Positions 22,618 through 33,215 are shown, counted from the stretch's first letter. The stretch: 64,000 nt of DNA from Rubellimicrobium sp. (GCA_020852925.1 JADYZU010000020.1:124001-188000), one strand, 5' to 3'. Numbers and translations are program-made. Notes: a model not told the origin generated them from the letters alone.

Positions 22618-24270
22618 TCATCCCTCCCAGCCATAGACTTCGCGGGCGCGTTCGGGGGTGATGAGGCCGTTCTTCACGTCCATCGCCACCCGGTCGCGGG
22701 CGCGCTTGCGCGGGTCGCCATAGCCGCCGCCGTTGCCGGTGATGACGCGGATCACGTCGTCCGGTTTCGTGGCAAGGCCCGAGACGAAGGAATAGCGCCG
22801 CGGTTCTCCGGCGAGGGGGCGGAACTCGATCAGGTTCGAGGAACCCTCGTGCCCGCCGGCCATGGCCCAGGCCGGGAATTTCGACCGGGTGTAGCCTGCG
22901 GTGAGATAGCCGTTCTGCGCCCGCACGCGGTAGTCCATGACGATGCCGCGGCCGCCGATGAATTCGCCTTCGCCGCCCGGTGCGGTGTTCAGTTCCATCC
23001 GGTCGACCCAGACGCCGTTGCGGGCCTCGTTGATTTCGGCCGGGCAGTTGAAGGTTTCGCCGTGGAAGCCCGAGAACATCGCCGAATTGCCGTCGGCGCC
23101 GGGGCGGGCGCCCCAGCCGCCGATCTGCGGCTCGATGATGGTGTACTGGCGCCCGGTGTCGGGATGGGTGCCGCCGATGAAGGTTCCGCAGACCGAGGCG
23201 AAATGCCCCGAGGCGAGGCGGTCCGGCATGTGCGGGGCAAGGCAGCGCCACATCAGGTCATGCACGCGCAGTTCGATCTCGTAGTAGAAGCCGATCGGTG
23301 CCGGCTCGGCCGCGTCGAATACCGAGCCGGGTCGGGTCAGCAGCGTGATCGGCCGGAAGGATCCGCCGTTCGCCGGGGAATGCGGATCGGTCATGTTCTT
23401 GAAGATCATCTGCGCGGCGATCATCACCCCGTCGCGCACGCAGTTCACCGGGCCGGTGGACTGATCGGGGTTGTCGCGCAGGTCGACGATGAATTCGTCA
23501 TCGGTGATGGTGATCTTCACGTTGTAGATCGTGCCGTCATCCTGTTCTTCGGAGAGTTCGAACGTGCCCCGCGGCAGGCCTGCCATCGCGGCGCGGCTGG
23601 TCCTTTCGCCGTAGTCCATGAAGCTGCGCATGGCGCGCTGGAAGGTGGCGGTGCCGTATTTGCGCGCGAGTTCCTGAAGCCGGCGCGCCCCGATCCGGGC
23701 CGAGGCGATCGCGGCCCAGACATCGCCCTCGAGCACGTCGGGCATGCGGCTGTTCACCTTGATGATGTCCATGACCGGGCCGATCGGCGTGCCGCGGTCG
23801 ATGATCCGGATCGCCGGAAGGCGCAGCCCCTCCTGGAAGATCTCGGTGGCCTCGCCCGAGAGCGATCCGGGCGCCATGCCGCCCACATCGGAATTGTGGG
23901 CGATGTTCGCGGTCCAGGCGATCAGTGTCCCGTCCACGAACACCGGCATGACGATGATGATGTCGTTCAGATGGGTGACGCCGCCGTAATAGGGATCGTT
24001 GGTGGCAAAGACATCGCCCTCGTGGATGTCTTCGGGGCGGTGGCGGGCGATGATGACCTTGGCCGCCTTGTCGAGCACGCCGATGAAGGCGGGGATGCCG
24101 GCGCCGGAGCAGGCGTTCTCGCCGTCGGCATCAAGGATGCCGGTGCCCATGTCGAGCACCTCGTAGATGATCGAGGACATCGCCGTCTTGCGGAAGGCGG
24201 CGAACATCTCGTCCGCGGCGGCCTGAAGCGAGTTCTGGATGATTTCCTGGGTGATCGGATCGTTGTCCAT
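22618..24270 (-). CDS. Hydantoinase B/oxoprolinase family protein (HyuB)
   Basis: DPITQEIIQNSLQAAADEMFAAFRKTAMSSIIYE, HRPEDIHEGDVFATNDPYYGG. Confidence 0.93.
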   Translation of the reverse strand: MDNDPITQEIIQNSLQAAADEMFAAFRKTAMSSIIYEVLDMGTGILDADGENACSGAGIPAFIGVLDKAAKVIIARHRPEDIHEGDVFATNDPYYGGVTHLNDIIIVMPVFVDGTLIAWTANIAHNSDVGGMAPGSLSGEATEIFQEGLRLPAIRIIDRGTPIGPVMDIIKVNSRMPDVLEGDVWAAIASARIGARRLQELARKYGTATFQRAMRSFMDYGERTSRAAMAGLPRGTFELSEEQDDGTIYNVKITITDDEFIVDLRDNPDQSTGPVNCVRDGVMIAAQMIFKNMTDPHSPANGGSFRPITLLTRPGSVFDAAEPAPIGFYYEIELRVHDLMWRCLAPHMPDRLASGHFASVCGTFIGGTHPDTGRQYTIIEPQIGGWGARPGADGNSAMFSGFHGETFNCPAEINEARNGVWVDRMELNTAPGGEGEFIGGRGIVMDYRVRAQNGYLTAGYTRSKFPAWAMAGGHEGSSNLIEFRPLAGEPRRYSFVSGLATKPDDVIRVITGNGGGYGDPRKRARDRVAMDVKNGLITPERAREVYGWEG

Positions 24271-24279
24271 GACCGTCCC

Positions 24280-26334
24280 TCAGAGCGTGATGTGCAGGTT
24301 GCCGAACCCGTCCATGCGGGCGCGGTTTCCGGGGTGGATGACCGTTGTGGTGCCGGAATCCTCGACGATGGCGGGGCCGGCGAACTCCATGCCCGGGGTC
24401 AGGCGGGCGCCGTCGTAGATCGCGGCCTCGTGCACCCCCTCGAGGGCATAGTCCACCTTGCGCCGCCCCTTGAGCGCGGGCGAGGCGTCGGGCGGGCCTT
24501 CGGGCCGGGCGGTCATGGTCAGCTTGCCCACCTCGGCCGTGGCGATGAGGTGGAGGCCCACCATCTCGACCGGGGCGGACAGGCGGTAGGTATACTCGCG
24601 TTCGTAGGTGGTGTGGAAATCGGCGGCGATCCGTTCGAGCCCGGCATCGGTGACGGTTCCGGCAAGGGGCACCTCGACCGTGTGCTCCTGGTTCTGGTAG
24701 CGGAACTTGGCCAGCCGGGTCAGGCCGACCCGATCGGCCGGGATGCCCTCGGCGGCGAACTGGGCGCGGGCCTGGTCCTCGGCGGCGGCAAAGGCGGCCT
24801 CGATCCCGTCGGCGGCGCCCTTCTCGAGCGTGGCGAGGCGGGTCACGAAGTAGTCGCGCCGCAGGTCGGACATCATCATGCCCCAGGCGCTGAACACCGC
24901 GGCACCGGCGGGGACCACCACCTTCTTCACGCCCAGTTCCTGGCCAAGGGCGACCGCATGCATGGCACCGCCGCCGCCAAAGGCCACAAGGGTGAAGTCG
25001 CGCGGATCGTGGCCGCGGTTCAGGCTGACCAGCTTGAGCGCGTTCACCATGTTGTTGTTGGCGATGCGGATGACGCCGCGCGCGGCCTCGTCCGTCGAAA
25101 TGCCAAGACGCCGGCCAAGATCGCTCAGCGCCGCCTCGGTTGCGGCGATATCGGCCACCACCTCGCCCCCGCAGAAATAGTCGCGGTTGATGCGGCCAAG
25201 CCAGAGGTTGGCGTCGGTCGTCGTGGCACTGGTGCCGCCCCGGCCATAGGCGGCCGGGCCGGGGTTGGCGCCCGCCGATTGCGGACCCACGCGCAACTTG
25301 CCGAAATCATCGACCCACGCGATCGACCCGCCGCCGTTGCCGATCTCGACCAGATCGACCACGGGAACCATGATCGGATAGCCGGACGAACGCCCGTCGC
25401 GTTCGATCCAGTAATCGGTCATGATGCGGACCTGCCCGTTCTCGATCAGCGAGCAGTTCGCCGTCGTTCCGCCGATGTCGAGGGCGAGGACGTTCCTTTC
25501 GCCGATGAGCCGGCCAAGTTCGGCCGCCCCCCAGAACCCCGAGGCCGGGCCGGATTCCACCATGGTGATGGGCACGCGCGCGGTGGCGTCCAGGCTGTCC
25601 ACGCCGCAGTTCGACTGCATGATGTAGGGCGCGGAGCCAAGGCCGCGGCTTCTCAGCCCGGACTCGAGCCGGCGCAGGTAGCGTTCGGCGGCGGGCTGCA
25701 CATAGGCCGACAGGACCGCGGTATTGGTGCGTTCGTATTCGCGCCATTCGCGCGCGATCTGATGCGCCGCCACCGCCGAGACCCCGGGCCAGAGCCGGCG
25801 GATCTCCTCGAGGGCGGCGATTTCGTGCGCGGGGTTGGCATAGGCATGCAGGAAGGAGATGGCGACCGCCTCGACGCCTTCGGCCTGAAAATCGGCGACG
25901 ATCCCGGCAAGCGGCGCCAGGTCGAGGGGGGCCACCTCGTTGCCGTGGTAGTCCATCCGCCCCGGCAGTTCGCGGCGCAGGTGGCGCGGCACGAAGGGCT
26001 TGGGCTTTTCATAGGCGAGGTTGAAGAAATCCGGCCGGTTGCCGCGCGCGATCTCGAGGCTGTCGCGGAACCCCTCGGTGGTGACAAGGCCGACCTTCAC
26101 GCCCTTCCTTTCGGTCAGGGCGTTGATGACCACGGTGGTGCCATGGGCCAGGAAATCGACCGTCGCCGGGTCGATGCCGCCCTTGTCGAGAACATTGAGC
26201 ACTCCCTTCTCGAAATCCGGCGGCGTGGTGTCGGATTTCGCGGTGGTGATGCGGGTCGTGCCGTCGGGCAGGGTCTCGAAGGCGACGAGATCGGTGAAGG
26301 TGCCCCCGACATCGGTGGCGACACGCAGGGTCAT
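24280..26334 (-). CDS. Hydantoinase A/oxoprolinase family protein (HyuA)
   Basis: VATDVGGTFTDLVAF, LAHGTTVVINALTERKG, VLALDIGGTTANCSLI. Confidence 0.94.
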   Translation of the reverse strand: MTLRVATDVGGTFTDLVAFETLPDGTTRITTAKSDTTPPDFEKGVLNVLDKGGIDPATVDFLAHGTTVVINALTERKGVKVGLVTTEGFRDSLEIARGNRPDFFNLAYEKPKPFVPRHLRRELPGRMDYHGNEVAPLDLAPLAGIVADFQAEGVEAVAISFLHAYANPAHEIAALEEIRRLWPGVSAVAAHQIAREWREYERTNTAVLSAYVQPAAERYLRRLESGLRSRGLGSAPYIMQSNCGVDSLDATARVPITMVESGPASGFWGAAELGRLIGERNVLALDIGGTTANCSLIENGQVRIMTDYWIERDGRSSGYPIMVPVVDLVEIGNGGGSIAWVDDFGKLRVGPQSAGANPGPAAYGRGGTSATTTDANLWLGRINRDYFCGGEVVADIAATEAALSDLGRRLGISTDEAARGVIRIANNNMVNALKLVSLNRGHDPRDFTLVAFGGGGAMHAVALGQELGVKKVVVPAGAAVFSAWGMMMSDLRRDYFVTRLATLEKGAADGIEAAFAAAEDQARAQFAAEGIPADRVGLTRLAKFRYQNQEHTVEVPLAGTVTDAGLERIAADFHTTYEREYTYRLSAPVEMVGLHLIATAEVGKLTMTARPEGPPDASPALKGRRKVDYALEGVHEAAIYDGARLTPGMEFAGPAIVEDSGTTTVIHPGNRARMDGFGNLHITL

Positions 26335-26816
26335 TCGCGAGACTCCTTGGCGATCAGGCTGTGGAACATGAGAGCGGCCGCACCGGGCAGGCGCAGCGCC
26401 TCGGCATCGGCCAGGCGCGCGTCGGTCCAGTAACCGGCGGCATCAAGGCAGTTGATGGTGCCGATGACCTGACCGGCGATGATCACCGGCAGGTTCAGCA
26501 CCGATTCGCAGCCCAGGCTGCGGATCAGTTCGTGGTCGGGAAAGACTTCGGCGATTTCCTCGATGGTGTTGGCGACAAAGGACTCTCTGCTGCCGAATAC
26601 CTGATCGGACCAGCGCGTGGGGTTAATCGGCTTGCGCCCCGAGACCGGATAGGCCCCCGGCATGCTGGACCATTCGCGCCCGGCGCTGCCGTCCGAAGGG
26701 TCGAACACCATCACGGTGACAAGCCGGGCACCGGTCACCTCTGAGGCAAGGCGGCCCAGTGCCTCCATGGCGGCGGCGCCGTCGCCGGCGGCGATGGCGC
26801 GGGCAAGATCGGTCAT
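26331..26816 (-). CDS. GAF-domain protein
   Basis: SVLNLPVIIAGQVIGTINCLDAAGYWTDARL GAF-like; overlaps hyuA and the XRE gene by 4 bp each. Confidence 0.75.
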   Translation of the reverse strand: MTDLARAIAAGDGAAAMEALGRLASEVTGARLVTVMVFDPSDGSAGREWSSMPGAYPVSGRKPINPTRWSDQVFGSRESFVANTIEEIAEVFPDHELIRSLGCESVLNLPVIIAGQVIGTINCLDAAGYWTDARLADAEALRLPGAAALMFHSLIAKESRE

Positions 26817-27439
26817 GGCAGATCCCCTCCGGGCGCGTGGCCTTCGGTGCGCCGGGCATCGCCAAGGGCGTCCACCGTGCTGACGTGGAAATAGGTCGTG
26901 GTTCCGGTGGTGTGGTTCCAGGTGGAATGGACCTTGGTCGAGGGGAAGTGCAGCGAATCGCCGGCCTCGAGCACATGCGCCGTGCCGTCCAGATCGACGG
27001 TCAGCCCGCCCGACAGGATGAAGAACATCTCCTCGCCCTCATGCTCGACCGGGATCGAGCGGTGGCCCGGCGCCTCGTGGATCAGGACCGCGCGCAGCAC
27101 ATTGCCCGGAAAGACCGAGGACAGGCGCTCATACCCCATCTTCTCGGGCACGAGGCCCCAGACCGGACGCAGGCCGTGCCGGGTGGCGGTGCCGGGAATC
27201 GGCGGCTGCGACAGGAAGGCGGCCGGATCGAGGTCAAGCACCTTGGCCACCCGGTTGAGCGAAGTGATCGAGGGGGTGGCCAGGTCGCGCTCGATCTGGC
27301 TGATGAAGCCGGGAGTCAGCCCCGCAGCCTCGGCCACGTCGCGCAAGGTCAGGCCCAGGGCCTTGCGCCGGTCACGCAGCCTCTCGCCCAGCGACGGGAC
27401 ATACCCGGCATTGACGGCGGCAGACTGGGAAAATGGCAT
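26813..27439 (-). CDS. XRE-family regulator with C-terminal cupin domain
   Basis: HTH GLTLRDVAEAAGLTPGFISQIERDLATPSI and cupin PVEHEGEEMFFILSGGLTVDLDG. Confidence 0.9.
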   Translation of the reverse strand: MPFSQSAAVNAGYVPSLGERLRDRRKALGLTLRDVAEAAGLTPGFISQIERDLATPSITSLNRVAKVLDLDPAAFLSQPPIPGTATRHGLRPVWGLVPEKMGYERLSSVFPGNVLRAVLIHEAPGHRSIPVEHEGEEMFFILSGGLTVDLDGTAHVLEAGDSLHFPSTKVHSTWNHTTGTTTYFHVSTVDALGDARRTEGHAPGGDLP

Positions 27440-27453
27440 GGGAGCAACTCGCC

Positions 27454-27470
27454 TTTTAACTGCACTAAAA
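27454..27470. promoter_or_regulatory. Candidate operator of the XRE/cupin regulator
   Basis: TTTTA-ACTGCAC-TAAAA inverted repeat 15 nt upstream of the XRE start. Confidence 0.4.
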
Positions 27471-27607
27471 CTCTAGACCGCTTCCGACCAAAGTGCAACC
27501 ATGGGTCGTGAGGCCGGCACCCGCCGGCGGTGCAAGAGGCATTGACCCCGCGCGCGACGGGTGCAAAGCCGGCTTTCGCATTCCCCCCGCCGAACGAGAG
27601 GTCCGCC

Positions 27608-29449
27608 ATGCCCGCCCACAGATCCCGCACCACCACTCATGGCCGCAACATGGCAGGCGCGCGCGGCCTGTGGCGCGCGACCGGCATGAAGGACGGCGAC
27701 TTTGGCAAGCCGATCATCGCCGTGGTCAACAGCTTTACCCAGTTCGTGCCAGGGCATGTGCATCTCAAGGACGTGGGTCAGCTTGTCGCGCGCGAGATCG
27801 AGGCGGCGGGCGGTGTCGCCAAGGAATTCAACACCATCGCCGTTGATGACGGCATCGCCATGGGCCATGACGGGATGCTCTATTCCCTGCCCTCGCGCGA
27901 GGTGATCGCCGATTCCGTCGAATACATGGTGAACGCGCATTGCGCCGATGCCATGGTCTGCATTTCGAACTGCGACAAGATCACGCCCGGCATGCTCATG
28001 GCGGCGATGCGGCTGAACATTCCGGCGATCTTTGTTTCCGGCGGGCCGATGGAGGCCGGCAAGGCCACGCTGCATGACGGACGCAAGGTGGTGATCGACC
28101 TTGTGGACGCCATGGTGGCCGCCGCCGATGACAGCATCAGCGATGCCGACCTGTCCGCGATCGAGGACAGCGCCTGCCCGACCTGCGGATCCTGTTCGGG
28201 CATGTTCACCGCCAATTCGATGAACTGCCTGACCGAGGCGCTGGGCCTGTCGCTGCCCGGAAACGGCACCACGCTGGCCACCCACAGTTTCCGGCGCGAC
28301 CTGTTCCTCGAGGCCGGGCGCCGCATCGTCGATCTGTGCCGGCGCCATTACGACCAGGGCGACGACAGCGTGCTGCCGCGCGCCATCGCCACGCGGGCCG
28401 CGTTCGAGAATGCCATGGCCCTCGACATCGCCATGGGCGGATCGACCAACACCGTGCTGCACATCCTGGCGGCCGCGCATGAGGGCGGGGTCGATTTCAC
28501 CATGGACGACATCGACGCGCTGTCGCGGCGTGTGCCCTGTCTGTGCAAGGTCGCGCCGAACGCCGCCGACGTGCATGTCGAGGACGTGCACCGCGCCGGC
28601 GGCATCATGGCGATCCTCGGCGAACTCGACCGGGCCGGGCTGCTCGACCGGTCCTGCGGCACGGTCCATGCGCCGACCCTGGGCGCCGCCATCGACCGAT
28701 GGGACATAGCCCGGTCGAACGATGCGGCGGCGCGCGAACTGTTCCTGGCCGCGCCGGGCGGGGTGAAGACGCAGGTGGCGTTCTCGCAATCGTCGCTGTG
28801 GCCCTCGCTCGATACCGACCGGGCAAAGGGGGTGATCCGTTCGGCGCGCACGCCCTTCACGCAGGACGGTGGCCTTGCCATCCTCAAGGGCAACATCGCG
28901 CTGGACGGCTGCATCGTGAAGACCGCCGGCGTGGACGAGAACATCCTTGTCTTTTCCGGCCCTGCGCGGGTCTATGAATCGCAGAATGCCGCGGTGGCGG
29001 GCATCCTCAACAACGACGTGAAGGCCGGCGACGTGGTGGTGATCCGCTACGAAGGGCCCAAGGGCGGGCCGGGGATGCAGGAAATGCTCTATCCGACCAG
29101 CTACCTGAAGTCCAAGGGCCTGGGCAAGGTCTGTGCCCTGCTGACGGACGGCCGGTTCTCGGGCGGGACATCGGGCCTGTCGATCGGCCACGCCAGCCCC
29201 GAGGCCGCGGCCGGCGGTGCGATCGGCCTCATTCGCGACGGCGACATCGTCGATATCGACATCCCCGGTCGTTCGATCTCGCTTCGGGTGCCCGAAGGCG
29301 AACTTGCCCGGCGCCGGGCCGAGCAGGACGCGCGGGGCTGGAAACCTGCGGCCCCGCGGTCGCGCAAGGTCAGTCAGGCGCTCAGGGCCTATGCGCTTCT
29401 GGCCTCGTCGGCGGACAAGGGCGCGGTGCGCGTCCTGCCGGTGGAATGA
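27608..29449 (+). CDS. ilvD: Dihydroxy-acid dehydratase
   Basis: [69 protein letters not shown]. Confidence 0.96.
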   Translation: MPAHRSRTTTHGRNMAGARGLWRATGMKDGDFGKPIIAVVNSFTQFVPGHVHLKDVGQLVAREIEAAGGVAKEFNTIAVDDGIAMGHDGMLYSLPSREVIADSVEYMVNAHCADAMVCISNCDKITPGMLMAAMRLNIPAIFVSGGPMEAGKATLHDGRKVVIDLVDAMVAAADDSISDADLSAIEDSACPTCGSCSGMFTANSMNCLTEALGLSLPGNGTTLATHSFRRDLFLEAGRRIVDLCRRHYDQGDDSVLPRAIATRAAFENAMALDIAMGGSTNTVLHILAAAHEGGVDFTMDDIDALSRRVPCLCKVAPNAADVHVEDVHRAGGIMAILGELDRAGLLDRSCGTVHAPTLGAAIDRWDIARSNDAAARELFLAAPGGVKTQVAFSQSSLWPSLDTDRAKGVIRSARTPFTQDGGLAILKGNIALDGCIVKTAGVDENILVFSGPARVYESQNAAVAGILNNDVKAGDVVVIRYEGPKGGPGMQEMLYPTSYLKSKGLGKVCALLTDGRFSGGTSGLSIGHASPEAAAGGAIGLIRDGDIVDIDIPGRSISLRVPEGELARRRAEQDARGWKPAAPRSRKVSQALRAYALLASSADKGAVRVLPVE

Positions 29450-29509
29450 AAGGCGGCGCCCATGCACGGACCGCCCATGCCATCACGTTGAACAAGGTTC
29501 CTGTCTGCC

Positions 29510-30748
29510 ATGATGCGCTTGAACACGCTTCTTCCGGTGCTGATCGGCAGTTCGGTCATCATGCTGGTCAACTTCGGCATCCGGTCCTCGTTCGGCGTGT
29601 TCCAACTGCCGGTGGCAAGCGAGTTCGGCTGGCCCCGGGCCGAGTTCAGCATGGCCATCGCCATCCAGAACCTTGGCTGGGGTATCGGACAGCCGATCTT
29701 CGGCGCCATCGCCGACCGGTTCGGAGACAGGAAGGCGATCTTGCTGGGCGCACTGGCCTATGCGGGGGGCCTGCTCCTGTCGGCGGGGGCGACGCAGCCA
29801 TTCGCGCTTCAGGCCTACGAGATGATCGTCGGCTTCGGCATTGCCGGAACCGGGTTCGGGGTGCTTCTGGCCGTGGTCGGCCGCGCCGCACCCGAGGAAA
29901 GTCGAGCCCTGGCCCTGGCCGTGGCCAGTGCGGCGGGATCGGCGGGGCAGGTGCTTGGCCCGCCGGTGGCCGAGGGGCTTCTGGCGCTCATGCCGTGGCA
30001 GGGGGTGTTTGTCACCTTCGCCGGGATCGTCCTTGGCTCGATGCTGTTCCTGCCGCTGCTGCCCGCCCCGACGCGACAGGAACGGCAGGCTGTTGCCGAT
30101 GAGGGCATGGTCACGATCCTGCGCCGCGCCTTGCGCGATCCGTCCTATGCCATGATCTTCATGGGTTTCTTTTCCTGCGGCTATCAGCTTGCCTTCATCA
30201 CCGCGCATTTCCCGGCCTTCGTCACCGAATCCTGTTCCCCGATCGAGGCGGGATCGCTGCTGGCCAGTCTCGGGATCGGCTCCACCGGCGCACTCGGGGC
30301 GGTGGCGATCTCGGTCATCGGGGTGGCGAATGTGATCGGAACGCTGGGCATCACCGCGCTGGCGGCGTGGTGGCCGCGCAAGTTCGTCCTGGCCGGCATC
30401 TATGCGATGCGCACGGTCGTGGCGGCGTGGTTCATCCTGTCGCCGATGTCGCCGGCGACGGTGCTCCTGTTCTCGGCGCTGATGGGGGCGCTCTGGCTGC
30501 CCACGGTGCCGCTGACCTCGGGGCTGATCGCACATCTGTGGGGGCCGCGCTACATGGCCACACTCTATGGCCTGGTGTTCTTCAGCCATCAGCTTGGCGG
30601 ATTCCTGGGTGTCTGGCTGGGCGGGCGGCTTTATGACATGAACGGATCCTACCATCTGGTCTGGTGGGTCGGGATCGGCGTCGGCGCCTTCAGCGCGCTC
30701 ATCCACCTGCCGATCCGCGAAAACCGCGCCACCCCTGTGCCGGCCTGA
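29510..30748 (+). CDS. MFS transporter
   Basis: About 12 hydrophobic segments; GAIADRFGDRKAILLGAL motif A-like. Confidence 0.88.
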   Translation: MMRLNTLLPVLIGSSVIMLVNFGIRSSFGVFQLPVASEFGWPRAEFSMAIAIQNLGWGIGQPIFGAIADRFGDRKAILLGALAYAGGLLLSAGATQPFALQAYEMIVGFGIAGTGFGVLLAVVGRAAPEESRALALAVASAAGSAGQVLGPPVAEGLLALMPWQGVFVTFAGIVLGSMLFLPLLPAPTRQERQAVADEGMVTILRRALRDPSYAMIFMGFFSCGYQLAFITAHFPAFVTESCSPIEAGSLLASLGIGSTGALGAVAISVIGVANVIGTLGITALAAWWPRKFVLAGIYAMRTVVAAWFILSPMSPATVLLFSALMGALWLPTVPLTSGLIAHLWGPRYMATLYGLVFFSHQLGGFLGVWLGGRLYDMNGSYHLVWWVGIGVGAFSALIHLPIRENRATPVPA

Positions 30749-30751
30749 GAC

Positions 30752-31660
30752 CTATTCCCAGTCCTCGCGCAGCACATCGCGCAAGAGGGTCGCCACCCCT
30801 TCGGCATGGGTGACGGGCAGGAAGTGCCCGGCGCCCTCGACCATCTCCTGCTTGGCCGAACGGTTCCACGCGGCCAGCGTGCCCGGCGCACGGCGTGAGA
30901 CCGTGCTGTCGTCGCTGCCCCAGATCGCCACCACCGGCACCCCGCCGGCGGCCAGACTGCGGTGTTCGGCCTCTTGCCGCGCCTGTCCCATGTGGCGCAG
31001 CGACGACAGCATGGCGGGCACGAACCCGCGCCGCCGCATCTCGCCCGCGGCGCAGGGGGCAAGGGTGGGGGCCTCGGCCACGGCGGCGCGCAGGATGGCC
31101 GGGGCGGCCATGCCGAACAGCCAGTCGCCGGGGCCCCGCCTTTCGACCATCAGGCGCAGCGCCGCCGGCACCTCCATCTCGACCCCGGTCGCGGCCAGCA
31201 GGACCAGGCGCTTGACCCGTTCAGGCCGCGCGGCGGCCCAGGCGGTGGCGATGGCGCCGCCCATCGAATGCCCGACAAGGGTGATGTCCTCGCGGATCCC
31301 GTAGTGATCAAGCAGGCCGTCAAGCTGCCGGATGAAGAAGGCGGCGTCCTGATCGCCGGCCACGTTGTCGGAATAGCCGCGCCCCCACAGGTCATAGGTG
31401 AGCACCCGATAGCCCAGCGCGCCCAGCATCGGCGCCAGGGCATCCCACATCGGCAGCGGCGTGGCCAGGCCATGGATGGCGACGATCACCGGCCCGCGCG
31501 CCGGCCCGTGCCACCGCGCATGCGTGGCGCCGTCGGGCAGGGCGACCATCTCGCCGGGCGCGCGGCGCTGGTCCGGCAGGCCGCGGCGTCCCTCGGCGAT
31601 GGCGGGCCAGACCGCCAGCCCGGCAAGGACGGCCAGAAATGCGACGACGAACCAGACCAT
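30752..31660 (-). CDS. Alpha/beta hydrolase
   Basis: VIVAIHGLATPLPMWD, nucleophile elbow GHSMGGA, catalytic GAGHFLPVTH. Confidence 0.9.
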   Translation of the reverse strand: MVWFVVAFLAVLAGLAVWPAIAEGRRGLPDQRRAPGEMVALPDGATHARWHGPARGPVIVAIHGLATPLPMWDALAPMLGALGYRVLTYDLWGRGYSDNVAGDQDAAFFIRQLDGLLDHYGIREDITLVGHSMGGAIATAWAAARPERVKRLVLLAATGVEMEVPAALRLMVERRGPGDWLFGMAAPAILRAAVAEAPTLAPCAAGEMRRRGFVPAMLSSLRHMGQARQEAEHRSLAAGGVPVVAIWGSDDSTVSRRAPGTLAAWNRSAKQEMVEGAGHFLPVTHAEGVATLLRDVLREDWE

Positions 31661-31677
31661 TCCTGACTCCCTGTCCC

Positions 31678-32598
31678 CTATCCGTGGCGGCGCTGCCAGA
31701 CACCAAGGATGTAGCGGCTGACCATCAGATCAAGATGCGCGCCGCCGCCGTTCTTGAACACGGTGATGTCGTCGCCGCTCTTGCGGCGGAACGAAGCGAG
31801 GTCATAGTAGTCGGCGATGATGTGGTCCGCCGTGATCGCGCCCGAGGCGATGGGCGCCATGATCTCGCCGATGTGATTCACCGTGGTGGCGCGCGAATCG
31901 ACGAACAGCCGCCCGCGCGCGATCGCGCGATCGTCCGCCTCGCGCATCGCGGGCGTGTAGGCCCCCACCAGATCGAGATGCTGCCCCGGCCCAAGCCAGT
32001 CGCCTCGGATCAGCGGCTCCTGCGCCATCGTCGCGCAGGTGATGATGTCGGCCGCGCGCACCGCCTGTTCCAGATCCCCGGCGATCGCGGTTCCGGGCCG
32101 GTCGGCGGCAAAGCGTTCGGCCCCGGCGCGGCTGCGGTTCCAGACGGTAAAGCGCGCCTGCGGAAAGGCCGCACGATAGGCATCGAGCAGGTTGCGCCCC
32201 TGCGCCCCGGCGCCGACGATCAGGATGTTCCGGCTGTCGGGCCGCGCAAGAAGGGTTGCGGCCAGCAGGCTGTCACCTGCGGTCTTCCATTTGGTGACGA
32301 GGTGGAAATCCAGCACCGCCTCAAGCTGTCCGTCGCGGTCCGAACACAGCACCACCGCGCCGCCCAGTGTCTCGCCCCCCTGCGCGGCATTGCCGGGAAA
32401 CACCGTCGCCACCTTCACGGCGATGCCCAGCCCCTCGATCCAGGCCGACCGGTTGAGCAGGGCGTCATTGCCCCGCCGCAACAGCACGTCATCCACCTGT
32501 GCGAGCGGCAGGTCGTGCCCGGCGGCAATGGCCCGCGTCAGGTCGAGCCAGTCAAGTCCCTCCTCCCCCGCATCGCGCGGAATGACAGGCGCGGTCAT
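31678..32598 (-). CDS. Ornithine cyclodeaminase/mu-crystallin family protein
   Basis: ILIVGAGAQGRNLLDAYRAAFP, VRAADIITCATMAQEPLIRGDWLGPGQHLDLVGAYTPAMREAD. Confidence 0.92.
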   Translation of the reverse strand: MTAPVIPRDAGEEGLDWLDLTRAIAAGHDLPLAQVDDVLLRRGNDALLNRSAWIEGLGIAVKVATVFPGNAAQGGETLGGAVVLCSDRDGQLEAVLDFHLVTKWKTAGDSLLAATLLARPDSRNILIVGAGAQGRNLLDAYRAAFPQARFTVWNRSRAGAERFAADRPGTAIAGDLEQAVRAADIITCATMAQEPLIRGDWLGPGQHLDLVGAYTPAMREADDRAIARGRLFVDSRATTVNHIGEIMAPIASGAITADHIIADYYDLASFRRKSGDDITVFKNGGGAHLDLMVSRYILGVWQRRHG

Positions 32599-33215
32599 GC
32601 GGCTTCCTCCTCGCTCAGCAGGCCCTCTTCCACCAGACGCGCGGCCCAGCCCTCGGGATGTTCGAACAGATGCGCGCGCCAGCCACGGGCACGGGCGGCG
32701 GCGATGTTGTCGGCATTGTCGTCCGCAAACAGCAGATCGGCGCCGGCCAGCCCCGACATTTCCTCGACCAGTTCGTAGATCCGCGCCTCGGGCTTCATCA
32801 CGCCATGTTCGCCCGAAACCACGGCGCCGTCGAACTCGTTGAAGAAATCGTAAAGCGTGCGGGCATGGGCAAAGCTCTCGCGGCCGAAGTTGGTCAGTGC
32901 AAAGACCGGCACGCCCCGCGCCCGCAACGCGCGCATGAGGCGCACCGAGCGGTCGATGGCGGGGCTGGCCATCTCGATCCAGCGATCGTGCCAGAGGCGG
33001 ATCGCATCGGCCCATCCGGGATGCGCCTCGGCGGTGGCATGGACCGTCTCGCGCCAGGGGCTGCCGTTGTCGACGCGGATGTTCATGCCGTCAAGATCGA
33101 CCTCGGCGAACAGGCGCGCGCGCGCCTCGGGGCCGATGACGCGATCGTAGAAACCGCGCGGATCCCAATGGATCAGCACCCGTCCGATGTCATAGACCAC
33201 TGCCTTCGGTTGCAT
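32595..33215 (-). CDS. HAD-family hydrolase
   Basis: AVVYDIGRVLIHWDPR, FALTNFGRESF, KPEARIYE, LFADDNADNIAAARA; ATGA overlap with the OCD gene. Confidence 0.9.
   Translation of the reverse strand: MQPKAVVYDIGRVLIHWDPRGFYDRVIGPEARARLFAEVDLDGMNIRVDNGSPWRETVHATAEAHPGWADAIRLWHDRWIEMASPAIDRSVRLMRALRARGVPVFALTNFGRESFAHARTLYDFFNEFDGAVVSGEHGVMKPEARIYELVEEMSGLAGADLLFADDNADNIAAARARGWRAHLFEHPEGWAARLVEEGLLSEEEAA

Noticed and set aside
22603-26433. 1276-aa plus-strand ORF
   Set aside because: Antisense shadow of hyuB/hyuA; no recognisable domain.
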